A DNA stretch of 55,484 nt from an uncultured Collinsella sp. GTDB taxonomy: Bacteria; Actinomycetota; Coriobacteriia; Coriobacteriales; Coriobacteriaceae. The notes beneath the pieces are model-generated. The model was not told where the DNA came from, did not search any database, and worked only from the letters and a program-made list of their open reading frames with translations. The DNA is taken from the NCBI GenBank assembly GCA_902494945.1, contig CABUVF010000001.1, positions 1 to 55,484 of the forward strand. Reading direction: 5' to 3'. Shown piece by piece: positions 8,001-15,888 of this stretch. The translations under genes and the position numbers were made by a program. How positions within the stretch are numbered: position 1 is the first letter of the stretch; each line of letters begins with the position of its first letter.

Positions 8001-8261
8001 AGGTTGAACCGCCTTTTGTGTATTAGCCTTTTACTGGAAGCGCAGCCATGCCAAAAAAGATTGCTCACGTCGATTTTTCGCCTTTGCCCAATTGCCGGCG
8101 CGAGCGTTTTGACCTTGCGCAAGCCGGCAAATCCGAAAATGATAGTTGGCGACGAATAAGGAGCGCGATGTGGGATGTCGGTGCAATACCTCGTCGTCGC
8201 AAGGGCTTGAAGGCTGACGCGTGAACCGATGGCTGCTGCCTCTTTTTTTCGAATACTTGGG
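8001..8261 (-). other. Spacer between the mef-like and msr-like genes
   Basis: 260 bp without a convincing gene. It contains an inverted GCCGGC pair (around 8090-8125) and, reading leftward, an 8-codon frame (MAALPVKG, 8024-8050) just ahead of the ABC-F gene. msr(D) operons can carry a second leader peptide at this position, but this frame has no good ribosome binding site, so that is only a possibility. Confidence 0.3.
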
Positions 8262-9548
8262 CTATTGAATCCGCCCGGTATCTCTTTTCCCCACGTTTCG
8301 GACGCTCGGAGCAAGCAGCATAGCCATCGCAAGCAGTACCATGGTCGCTCCAGAGCCGACAAACCATAACGGAGCTCCAAGCAGATCCGCAAAAACGGAG
8401 GGGGCCGCGAGGCCCATGGGCATGGCCCACGCCATGATGGTTCCGTAGAGGCCGAAAACGCGGCCTAGGTACTCAGGAGGTATCTGCTCCTGCATAAGGG
8501 CAGTCTGGGTTCCCGCGTACAACGGGGAGCATGCGCCCATAAGAAAGCTCACCGGCAGGAAAGCAGCGAACAATGACGGGCCGAGCGATCCGGATACGAT
8601 TGCGGCAATGCCGAAGCCGGCAATCGCGGCGACCATGGTGAACGACCTATTGCGGAACCCTCCCGTAACCGCCAAGATGCCGGACCCAGCCAGCATGCCT
8701 GCAGAAAAAAGGATTTCCGCCAAAGCGGCATCCCCCGTGCTACCGCCAAAATGCCCCAAGGTCATTATTGGGAACAATGCCGCGAGCGGAGAGAACGCGA
8801 AAGCGAAGACGAACCCGCACCAAAGAAGGGCGAGCAGCCCCCTGTACCCCCTAGTCAGCTTGTAGCCGTCCGAAATCTCAGAGAAGAGCTCTCGAACCTT
8901 ATTGGAAAAGGGCAAGCTGCGGTCGGCTTCGTCGAGTCCCCCTGCGTCTATCTGTGCGGCGAGGACGGCTAAAGAAGCGAAAAGCGCTCCCAGCACGTCG
9001 AGGACAATCATAGCGGTAATGCCCGCCACGGGATAAATCACTGCTGCAAGCGCGGCGCCAAGAATGTATCCGCCGGACTGAATCGCCTGAGTCACCCCCG
9101 ATAGGCGAACGAGATGCTCTGGCGGGGCGAGATGGGGCGTGAGAGATTGGGAGGCTGGCGTGTAGAACGAAGTGCCAACTGCACGGAGAAACAGGGCGAT
9201 GAGAATTAGCCATGCAGGTAAGCTGCCGGCCAACGAGGCAATCGTCAAGGCGGCGCCCACCGCGGCAATGAAGAGGTCGGTGCCGATGAGGACACGTTTC
9301 AAAGGCAGTCTGTCGACAAGGGCGCCCGCAAGGATTCCGAACAAAGCAATCGGCAGAAAGCCTGCCAGCGATGCTAAGGAGAGGAGAGAAGACGACCCTG
9401 TCGTGAGGGCGAGATGCCAAATAAGACCCATTTGGAGAATCGAACTCGTCAATGTCGAAACGAGCTCCCCGCCCCATACGAAACAAAGCTTGAATTGCCA
9501 TGAATGGCACAGCAGAGCAGACCTGCCCCGAGAGGTTTCAAATATCAT
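8262..9548 (-). CDS. Mef-like macrolide efflux transporter (MFS)
   Basis: About 428 residues and 12 predicted membrane helices. The start was set at ATG 9548 because Mef(A)-type proteins begin only about ten residues before the W-x-x-K-L motif seen here as WQFKL; a TTG at 9599 would add 17 residues. Family-like stretches include SSILQMGLIWHL, ASLAGFLPIALFG, GALVDRLPLKRVLIG and PPEYLGRVFGLYG. Such pumps export 14- and 15-membered macrolides by proton exchange. It is the first gene of a two-gene resistance operon with the ABC-F protein, preceded by a leader peptide and consensus promoter. Sequence is divergent from classical Mef(A)/Mef(E). Confidence 0.8.
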   Translation of the reverse strand: MIFETSRGRSALLCHSWQFKLCFVWGGELVSTLTSSILQMGLIWHLALTTGSSSLLSLASLAGFLPIALFGILAGALVDRLPLKRVLIGTDLFIAAVGAALTIASLAGSLPAWLILIALFLRAVGTSFYTPASQSLTPHLAPPEHLVRLSGVTQAIQSGGYILGAALAAVIYPVAGITAMIVLDVLGALFASLAVLAAQIDAGGLDEADRSLPFSNKVRELFSEISDGYKLTRGYRGLLALLWCGFVFAFAFSPLAALFPIMTLGHFGGSTGDAALAEILFSAGMLAGSGILAVTGGFRNRSFTMVAAIAGFGIAAIVSGSLGPSLFAAFLPVSFLMGACSPLYAGTQTALMQEQIPPEYLGRVFGLYGTIMAWAMPMGLAAPSVFADLLGAPLWFVGSGATMVLLAMAMLLAPSVRNVGKRDTGRIQ

Positions 9549-9611
9549 GGTTATGTCCAATCGTGAAATGGCGTGCAGAAAAACAGCGCGACGCCACAAC
9601 AGCGCCGCTTT

Positions 9612-9647
9612 CTAGGCGCTCATCCACGTGCGGAAAAGACCAACCAC
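9612..9647 (-). CDS. Leader peptide of the macrolide resistance operon
   Basis: An 11-residue frame (MVGLFRTWMSA) starting at GTG, with an excellent AAAGGAGG ribosome binding site 6 nt upstream (9654-9661). It lies between the promoter and the mef-like start. Short leaders of this kind control mef/msr and erm operons when a macrolide-bound ribosome stalls. It lacks the RLR motif of the known mef leader, so stalling would use a different sequence. The role is inferred from position. Confidence 0.55.
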   Translation of the reverse strand: MVGLFRTWMSA

Positions 9648-9687
9648 GACACCCCTCCTTTGTTAATTCGGTCTGGCAAACCATGTA

Positions 9688-9717
9688 ATATTAACGAGGC
9701 TTGAGTTTGCCTGTCAA
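9688..9717 (-). promoter_or_regulatory. Sigma-70-type promoter of the mef/msr-like operon
   Basis: Reading leftward, TTGACA (9717-9712) and TAATAT (9693-9688) are separated by 18 bp. Transcription would start near 9680, giving a leader of about 130 nt before the ATG at 9548. The match to consensus is the best in the cargo region. Confidence 0.7.
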
Positions 9718-9891
9718 GAATCGACCATCGGAAAGGGCAATCCTCTCTGGCCATTCGATTCCTTTTGTATCTATGGCTGCATTTACGTTATGTGGTTATT
9801 TATTTCGTTAGAATTCCCAAGCAAAACGCTTTTATGCACCATGTCTGCGCAAGCGAGAAAAGCCATTTCTAAGCCTCGGTCCACGAAAATG
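9718..9891. other. Spacer left of the unknown cassette
   Basis: AT-richer sequence. A minus frame at 9783-9992 may contain the displaced 3' end of the frameshifted gene to its right (for example GLEMAFLACADMVHKSVL), but the match is not certain. Confidence 0.3.
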
Positions 9892-10871
9892 TCAACTTGG
9901 CTTTTCATTGAGCCGATACTTCCAACACCGCTGAAAACGAACCAAACGCGTAGCTCTTGCGTGTCCGCAACTCGCACCATCAAAGTATGCAAGCATCCTG
10001 ATGAGCAGGATAGCCTCTGATCGTCTGTATCTCAATTCGGAACAAAGATCCTGGGAAAAAGGGGATGCGGCGCCGAACGCGAACAATGTGTGTACGCTGT
10101 CGAGAAATGAGGCGCGCGCCGAGAAACCGGTGGTCCATACTCCACGCCGCACCCCCAACTGAGCCTCGTAGGATTGGACCTCTTTAAGCAACGGTTCGAG
10201 GTCTTTTTCGCGCTCAGCGGCGTCCCTGGCCTTGTCTTCGATGCCGGCGAGTTGCTCGGTAATCCAATCGATTACCTGACCGACGTCGTTGTACCTGCCC
10301 TCGATCTCGTTTCTTGCCGCCTGTCGTGCCTCGGCGGGCTTTTGGAGGTAATCGTCATGAAGGGCTGCGTAGGTCCTAGCGATGTCCAGGGCGTTTTTGA
10401 CCTTCGCCCTCTGGTCGCCGGCGATCATGGAGGCGATCGATTCCAGCTTGGCGTCGATGCACTGGAGGCTGTCGCTGATTTCGGTCATGTACGCCTGACC
10501 GACAACCATCGCCGCTGCGGCAAGGCCGACGCTGGCGATCTGTGCGGGGCTGACCCCAGCGGCTTTGAGGGAGACGTCGCCGCTCAGGCGACCTTTCGGG
10601 TCTCGGACGAGGGCCCTTACCGCTTCCGGATCCTTCTTCGAGGCGACGAGGTCCTTAAAGCTGTAGCCTTCGGGAACCTCGACTTTGTAGAGCTGTTTTC
10701 CTCGACGAGGTCTATGACGTCCGAGGCGAGGCCGAGAATGGCGTCCGCCCGCTCTCCGATGCCGACGTTGTTCTCTTTGCCCGCATCGGCGTTCGCGACG
10801 AGCCTGATGTTCTCCAAGTCCTCGACGGGAACGACCTCGACGCTGATTGGCGCAAGTTCTTTGTCGCTCAT
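9892..10871 (-). pseudogene. Unknown cassette gene with a frameshift
   Basis: The start at 10871 (MSDKELAPISVEVVPVEDL) reads into IDLVEE and then loses frame in a short A-run around 10697-10700. One extra A would join it to a long second frame (QLYKVEVPEGYSFKDL, a small hydrophobic stretch ASVGLAAAAMVVG, then a coiled coil with ALHDDYLQKPAEARQAARNE). The joined protein would be about 325 residues. The last ~90 residues look unnatural and may mark another lesion. It starts 11 bp after its upstream neighbour, so the two form a cassette. No family was recognised. Confidence 0.55.
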
Positions 10872-10882
10872 GCTCTTAGCGC

Positions 10883-11542
10883 CTATCTCGCCTCATCGGA
10901 ACGCGCCAGGACGTCCCATTTGTTGTACGAGCCCTCGGCCTGAAGATCCCTGACGAGGGCCTCATAGCGGGTCTCGAGGTCTTTCTCCTCACACGGGAAG
11001 AGCAGAATCATCATTGGTCTTTTGAACTTGAAGTCAGCGTAGACGTCGATGTTGCCGAAACCGCAAAGCTGTGTGTATATGCTGAAGCCCATGGATTTGC
11101 CGCAACCGACATAGACGTCCTCGTAGGCGGAAGGGTCTTTCTCTCGTGCCGATTTCATCGTGACGACGGCGTAGCAGCCGGCGATCGCCATGTACCCATC
11201 GCTGAGGTCGGCTTCGCTGGAGACGTTGTTCTCGAAGTTCTCGAAGAAATCTTTTGCGGAGATCGGCGGAAGCGAGCTTGCCACGGCCTTCTTGCGGGAT
11301 GCCTCGAGTGACTTTTGCTGCTCCTTCTTGTCTTTGATTGCCCGACCCTTTGAAAGGAATGAGTCCCTGGCTTCTCCCAGGCTATCTGCCGCCTGCTTCC
11401 CCCTTTGCTGCCCCCAGTCGATCAGAGCGGGCCCGTATTTGTTCACAGCGGGCTCAACGAAGGGCAGAACGTCTTTTCCGATGTCGATGGCCCTTTTGAC
11501 GTCTTGCAGCTTAATCTTTCCCAATTGCGTACCTCTGTTCAT
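10883..11542 (-). CDS. GIY-YIG-like protein of unknown function
   Basis: About 219 residues; TTG at 11548 is an alternative start. The N-terminal half is helical and basic. The C-terminal half has GCYAVVT (GIY-like), then EDVYVG (YIG-like) about 19 residues later, a C-terminal acidic helix (EEKDLETRYEALVRDLQ) and GSYNKW, the order expected of a GIY-YIG nuclease fold. The usual catalytic Arg is not obvious, so activity is uncertain. It is the upstream gene of a two-gene cassette in ICE cargo, a common setting for defence or competition genes. Confidence 0.55.
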   Translation of the reverse strand: MNRGTQLGKIKLQDVKRAIDIGKDVLPFVEPAVNKYGPALIDWGQQRGKQAADSLGEARDSFLSKGRAIKDKKEQQKSLEASRKKAVASSLPPISAKDFFENFENNVSSEADLSDGYMAIAGCYAVVTMKSAREKDPSAYEDVYVGCGKSMGFSIYTQLCGFGNIDVYADFKFKRPMMILLFPCEEKDLETRYEALVRDLQAEGSYNKWDVLARSDEAR

Positions 11543-11621
11543 GGACAACCGGAAGCTTATCGAGAAGCAGCCGGCAGCGTCTTGTTTCTATCAAGTGCGT
11601 AAATTATCTCACCACATGCAA

Positions 11622-11653
11622 GACCCCTTGCCGAGATATAGCGGCAAGGGGTC
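11622..11653. other. Hairpin between cargo and sortase gene
   Basis: A 12-bp perfect stem (GACCCCTTGCCG with CGGCAAGGGGTC) and an 8-nt loop. Neither side has a T-run, so a terminator without a canonical tail or a DNA site are both possible. It sits where the long leftward transfer operon ends. Confidence 0.5.
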
Positions 11654-11691
11654 GAAGGGCCATATTCGGTTGTAGTTTCGATCTGCAAGTC

Positions 11692-11787
11692 CTAGTCTCG
11701 GTCGTCGTCGCCGGCTGCGCAGCAGGCGTAGGCCGTGAGCGTGAGGAGCCCCATGAGGAGCCCTATTCCGAAGGGCGCGAATCCCAT
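11692..11787 (-). CDS. Small membrane peptide overlapping the sortase gene
   Basis: A 31-residue frame with a perfect AAGGAGGTG ribosome binding site. The peptide is one hydrophobic helix (GFAPFGIGLLMGLLTLTAYA) followed by CC and an acidic tail (GDDDRD). The start lies inside the last 25 nt of the sortase gene in another frame, so it is translationally coupled. It may assist the sortase or be a separate membrane factor; no family was recognised. Confidence 0.6.
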   Translation of the reverse strand: MGFAPFGIGLLMGLLTLTAYACCAAGDDDRD

Positions 11788-12494
11788 GTTTCCACCTCCT
11801 TCGCGTAGACCACGGTGCGGGAGTTGCTCGTCTGGTAGCTGCACGTCACGAAGGCCCAGGCATGCGCGATGTCCGCCGAATCTTCCAGGACGACCTCGCA
11901 CTGGGACAATTTGTCCCCGAGGTAGGCGTCGAGCTCCGCAGCGCCGGCGAAGTTGGTCCGCTTGCCCTCTGAGCTCGCGTCGACCACGTCGGCCGCGAAG
12001 ACCTCGAGCTCGATCGCATTCTCGCGGGTGTAGACCCGGATGGTGCGGTGCCCCTCGGCGAAACCGCGCGACGAGTATTGCGCGAGCGGCGCGAACATGG
12101 TGCCGTCGGACATGTGGTGCCCGTAGACGATGACGAGCGGGCTCTCGGCGCCCTGCGCGCACCCGGCGTCGATGTAGGGAGCGCCCCACGCTGATCTTTC
12201 GCCGCCGGCGTCGTGCGTGAGGTAGAAGTCGGGCGATTCGGGCCGGCCCTGGACGATCGGGTAGTCGACGGTCGTGCCCGGCACGCGCACCCAAGCGACG
12301 ACGGAGGCGGGAAGGGCGTCCCAGTCGATGCCGCCTCCCGTCTCTTGAGCCTCCATTGCCGCATCCTTTTCCGCAGCAGGCGCCTCGTGCACCCCGTACG
12401 GGTTCCTCTCGGGCAGCGGCAGGACGGCGAGCGCCGCCAGCGCCAGCAACGCCACGGCAATGGCGAGTGCCGTGGCGGCTTTCCCTTTGTTCAT
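11763..12494 (-). CDS. srtB: Class B sortase
   Basis: A 243-residue protein with an N-terminal signal-anchor (ATALAIAVALLALAALAVL). Catalytic residues are visible: His in VIVYGHHMSDG, Cys in FVTCSYQT and the downstream Arg in SNSR. The WVRVPGTTVDYPIVQ region is typical of SrtB-type enzymes. It joins a cell-wall sorting signal to the peptidoglycan. The adhesin gene immediately upstream has a sorting signal, so they look like a dedicated pair. Sortases of this class are common in Gram-positive ICE transfer operons. Its coding sequence contains the 15-bp palindrome at 11903-11917. Confidence 0.9.
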   Translation of the reverse strand: MNKGKAATALAIAVALLALAALAVLPLPERNPYGVHEAPAAEKDAAMEAQETGGGIDWDALPASVVAWVRVPGTTVDYPIVQGRPESPDFYLTHDAGGERSAWGAPYIDAGCAQGAESPLVIVYGHHMSDGTMFAPLAQYSSRGFAEGHRTIRVYTRENAIELEVFAADVVDASSEGKRTNFAGAAELDAYLGDKLSQCEVVLEDSADIAHAWAFVTCSYQTSNSRTVVYAKEVETWDSRPSE

Positions 12495-12513
12495 GTCCTC
12501 CCCCGTTCGCAGG

Positions 12514-12543
12514 GGAGGCCCCGGGCGGGCGCCCAGGGCCTCC
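12514..12543 (-). other. Hairpin between adhesin and sortase genes
   Basis: GGAGGCCC and GGGCCTCC form arms around a GC-rich loop in the 72-bp gap. No T-run follows, so it may act as a partial attenuator or RNA stability element that lowers sortase expression relative to adhesin. Confidence 0.35.
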
Positions 12544-12566
12544 GGTTCGGTATCGATGCGGCGCCG

Positions 12567-15308
12567 CTACTCTTCCGGCTCTTCGGCAGGCTCTTCGGCT
12601 GCCGCGTCCTTGCTTGCGCCGGCCGTCTTGCGCTTGCGGTACGCGAGCACTCCGCCCGCGCCCGCCGCAGCTGCTAGAGCGATGCCTGCGGCCACGGCGT
12701 AGCCGGTGGCGTCGGGGGCGTCGGCCCCGGTCTTGGCGTAGGGCTCCTCGGGCACCTCGGGCGTGTCGGGGTTGTCCACGACGACGCTCTGCTCGGCGGA
12801 GTCGATGTCCTCGTGGGTCGCAACGACGTTGCCGGCGGAGTCCAGGACCTTCTCGAAGACGACGAGCTCGTCTCCCTCGGCCAGGCCCTCGGTGTCGAAC
12901 TCGAAGGTCACCTCGACGGTGCCGGAGGGCGCCTCTGGCTCGAAGGGCGTGCGCGCGGTCACCTCGTTGCCGTCCTTGTCGAGGAACGGCTCTCCGGTGC
13001 CCTTGTCCATGAGCGTGCCCACGGCGATGTAGGTCTCGCCGGGGACGAGGCCCTTGTAGGCCACCGTGTCGACGACCTTTGCCTTGCCGGCCTCGATGAC
13101 CTGGTCGCCGTCGGCGGCGTCGGCCGCCTGGGTGCCCACCTCGACGGCGACGTGGACGGTCTGGCCCTCGTCGGAGAGGTCCGCGTGCGACGCCACCTCG
13201 GCGCCGTCCTTGCGAAGGCTCTCGAACACGACCAGGTCGCGGCCGCCGAGCAGGCTCGCGTCGAAGGAGATCTCTACGTCCTGGCTGCCCGTCGAGAGCG
13301 CGGGCGCGAACTCGGCCTTGGCCCCCACGGGCTTGCCCGAGGCATCGGTCACGGGCTCGCCGGTCGCCTTGTCGACGAGGGTTGCCGAGAGCTCGTATTC
13401 CTCGCCGGCCTTCAGCCCCTCGTAGGCCACCGCGTCGACGACCTTGGCCTCGGCGTCGGCCGAGACGTCCTTGTCGCCGTCCGCCCCGTCCTTTGCTGTG
13501 GTGGAGATGCGCGGGCCCTCCTGGTCGTCAAGGCCCATCCACACGGCCTTGGCCACCGTCGAGTCGCGCTCGATCCAGAAGCTCCTGGTGATGAGCTCGA
13601 GGCCCTCGTTGGCCTCGCAGCGCAGCTCGGTCATGGTGTAGGCGCCGTACGGCAGTGCCGCCAGCGAGTCGTCGACCGGCGCCGAGGAGCCGTCCTCGCC
13701 GAGCGAGAACCAGATGCCGGCCTTCGGGTCCATGTCGGCGGCAGCAATCGGGCCCTCATGGCCGAGCAGGGCGTCGTTGGCGTTGGTGTCCCTCGAGTGC
13801 CTGTTCCAGCTGCTCGCGGTGGACGCGTCGCCGTTGCGGTCCGTCACCAGCACGTGCGTCTCGCCGGTGGCCGCGTTCTCGATGGCGAACGGGACCATGA
13901 GGCCGGCGTTGTCGGTCTCGCTCTTCTTGGAGAGCTCGAGGTCGTTGCGCACCACCTGGTCGCGGAACTCGAGCGCGGCGCCGTCCGCGGAGGCGCTCAC
14001 GATCTCGCCGCCGGTGCGGACCTCGAAGGTGCGGGGCTCGCCGTCGGTCAGTAGGTAGCTCCCGTTCGTCGCCGTCTCCCGCACGTCGTAGGTTCCGTAC
14101 GGCAGTGCGTCGGCCGCGGTCTGCGCGGTGTAGGCGCCGGCCTCGTCGTTCCATGCGGTGGTCAGCGTGGCCACGGCTTCGCCCGGCTCGTGCCATTCGC
14201 CGTCAACGAGGACCTTGTGCGCCGAGCGGTTCGTGACGGTGAACTCGATCCCGTCGAGGCCGGGGTGCTCGCCAGGCGCCTCCTTGTGGCCGCTGCCCGC
14301 GAGCGCCTCGGACGCCTGCAGCTCCTTGTCGGACTTGGTCACCTGCACGCCGCCGCGGAAGACCTCGTCGGTCACGGGGTCGCCCGTGAGGTCGCGCACC
14401 TCGCCGGCCTTCACGGTGAACGCGACGGAGGCGTCGCTGGCGTCGTAGCCCTCGGGCGCTCCGGACTCGACGATGCGGTAATTGCCTGCGGGAAGTGCGT
14501 CGGCGCCGGTCGCGGCGACGTGCGATCCGTTCTCGGGCGCGGTCTTGATCGTGGCGCAGACCTCTCCGTCGGCGTAGTACTTGCCGCCGCCCAGCACGTA
14601 CCGGCCGGTCTCGTTAACGACGGAGAAGCTCGCGCCGTCGAGCGAGGCGTCGCCCTGGGGCTCTGCGCCCGCCTCGGAGTCCTCTTTGGCGACCTTGACG
14701 CCGCCTGCGGACCAGCTGAAGCTCACGAGCGTCTGTGAGCCGCCGCCGGTCCTGACGCAGAACGCCTCGAACCCGGCGGAGACCCTGCCGGCGCCCGCCT
14801 TCATCTTGGCGAAGGTCCCGCCGATCAGCTCGGATTTCGCCCAGGAGGCGAACTCGGCGCTCGTGCCGTGCGTGGCAGCCGACTCGGACCCAGAGTAGGC
14901 GTAGGCGATGAGCACATGGCTCGCCGCGGCGTACTTCGCGTCGTCCCAGCCGCCGCCGTCGTACCAGCTGCCCGGGAACATCGACGCGTCGAAGCCGGGA
15001 GAGCCGAACGAGTACCAGATCGCCGCTGTCACGTCGTCGCTCGGCACGGGGCTCGTCGAGTAGGAGCCCGGCGCGGGCGTCGGGGACGAGGGCTCGGCGC
15101 AGTAGGCGATGTTCCCGTCGGCGCTCATCCACGTGGTGGCGAAGCCGCCGTAGGGGATCTTGCCGCCGACGGACACGTCTACCGTGCTCGGCGCGGCGTA
15201 GGCGGGCGAGGCCGCCACGGAGGCGAGCAGCGCCCCCGCCGCCAGGATGAGCGCCATGGCGCATCGGAGGAGCTTTTCCTGCAGGGTGCAGTCTTTCGCT
15301 GCGTTCAT
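12567..15308 (-). CDS. Cell-wall-anchored SpaA/VaFE-repeat adhesin
   Basis: A 913-residue surface protein with a GGGAGG ribosome binding site. A signal peptide ends near AYAAP (about residue 39). The first domain has IAYCAEP (C70), resembling Cys of a thioester domain, but I do not see the partner Gln. Two or three SpaA/Cna_B-type domains follow (about 200-590), then two VaFE-like ester-bond domains (about 600-860, each with VVFE). It ends with YAKTGA, a membrane helix and RKRK, a sortase substrate. It probably mediates donor-recipient contact during conjugation or host adhesion. The neighbouring sortase is its likely anchoring enzyme. Confidence 0.88.
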   Translation of the reverse strand: MNAAKDCTLQEKLLRCAMALILAAGALLASVAASPAYAAPSTVDVSVGGKIPYGGFATTWMSADGNIAYCAEPSSPTPAPGSYSTSPVPSDDVTAAIWYSFGSPGFDASMFPGSWYDGGGWDDAKYAAASHVLIAYAYSGSESAATHGTSAEFASWAKSELIGGTFAKMKAGAGRVSAGFEAFCVRTGGGSQTLVSFSWSAGGVKVAKEDSEAGAEPQGDASLDGASFSVVNETGRYVLGGGKYYADGEVCATIKTAPENGSHVAATGADALPAGNYRIVESGAPEGYDASDASVAFTVKAGEVRDLTGDPVTDEVFRGGVQVTKSDKELQASEALAGSGHKEAPGEHPGLDGIEFTVTNRSAHKVLVDGEWHEPGEAVATLTTAWNDEAGAYTAQTAADALPYGTYDVRETATNGSYLLTDGEPRTFEVRTGGEIVSASADGAALEFRDQVVRNDLELSKKSETDNAGLMVPFAIENAATGETHVLVTDRNGDASTASSWNRHSRDTNANDALLGHEGPIAAADMDPKAGIWFSLGEDGSSAPVDDSLAALPYGAYTMTELRCEANEGLELITRSFWIERDSTVAKAVWMGLDDQEGPRISTTAKDGADGDKDVSADAEAKVVDAVAYEGLKAGEEYELSATLVDKATGEPVTDASGKPVGAKAEFAPALSTGSQDVEISFDASLLGGRDLVVFESLRKDGAEVASHADLSDEGQTVHVAVEVGTQAADAADGDQVIEAGKAKVVDTVAYKGLVPGETYIAVGTLMDKGTGEPFLDKDGNEVTARTPFEPEAPSGTVEVTFEFDTEGLAEGDELVVFEKVLDSAGNVVATHEDIDSAEQSVVVDNPDTPEVPEEPYAKTGADAPDATGYAVAAGIALAAAAGAGGVLAYRKRKTAGASKDAAAEEPAEEPEE

Positions 15309-15320
15309 CTTTCCGCCTCC

Positions 15321-15779
15321 CTATCTCTCGACGCTTCGCTGTGCGCGGGGCGCCTCGTGCTCGGTAGCGCGGCTCGCCTGGCGGGCGTGCTCGGCGCGCT
15401 CCGCGAGGTAGCGCGAGCGCCCTGCGTCAACGGCCTCTTTGAGCTGCGCCGGCATGACCTTCACGGTGTCCTTGACCGCGCGTCCGCCCTCGTCGAGCTC
15501 GGGCTGGCCGTCCGGGCCCATCACCGTCTTCCTCAGCCACACCTCGCGGTTCGCGAGCAGCGGTATGTCCCGGAAGTCGGCCCCCTTGAAGCGGCTCTCG
15601 TTAACGAACATGGGGCTGAACTCGTAGCCTCCCACGTCCATGCCGTCGACGACGGTGCCCTTGGGAAGGGTCGCCGAGTTGAAGGTCCTGGCCTCGCCGG
15701 TCGCGCGGTCGGTGTACTCGATGCCCTCGCGCACGAAGCTCTTGTGCAGCGAGAGGTACACGTTCTTCCTCTCTTCCAT
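15321..15779 (-). CDS. Hypothetical ICE protein with shared C-terminal tail
   Basis: A 152-residue protein; the start MEERKNVYLS has an AAGGAGG ribosome binding site, so the longer TTG frame was not used. The body (LPKGTVVDGMDVGGYEFSP) is unknown but looks like a conserved conjugation-associated protein. Residues 125-138 (LAERAEHARQASRA) closely match tails of two other proteins in the same operon. It lies between the VirB6-like gene and the adhesin. The function is unknown. Confidence 0.7.
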   Translation of the reverse strand: MEERKNVYLSLHKSFVREGIEYTDRATGEARTFNSATLPKGTVVDGMDVGGYEFSPMFVNESRFKGADFRDIPLLANREVWLRKTVMGPDGQPELDEGGRAVKDTVKVMPAQLKEAVDAGRSRYLAERAEHARQASRATEHEAPRAQRSVER

Positions 15780-15888
15780 GTCTTTCCTCCTTTTCGTTTT
15801 CAATCGGTCCTTGTCTTCATCCGCCGGGACGCGTGCCCCGGCGCGGCGCCCCTATCTCATGGCGACCGCCCCCTTCCTCGCTTTTCCG

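Noticed and set aside
6615..8159. 514-codon plus-strand frame opposite the ABC-F gene
   Set aside because: Shadow frame; the ABC-F motifs on the minus strand are unambiguous.
10697..10703. Programmed -1 ribosomal frameshift in the cassette gene
   Set aside because: The A-run context does not form an X XXY YYZ slippery heptamer, and no supporting downstream structure was found.
12813..14054. 413-codon plus-strand frame opposite the adhesin gene
   Set aside because: Antisense shadow; the minus-strand product has a signal peptide, repeats and a sorting signal.
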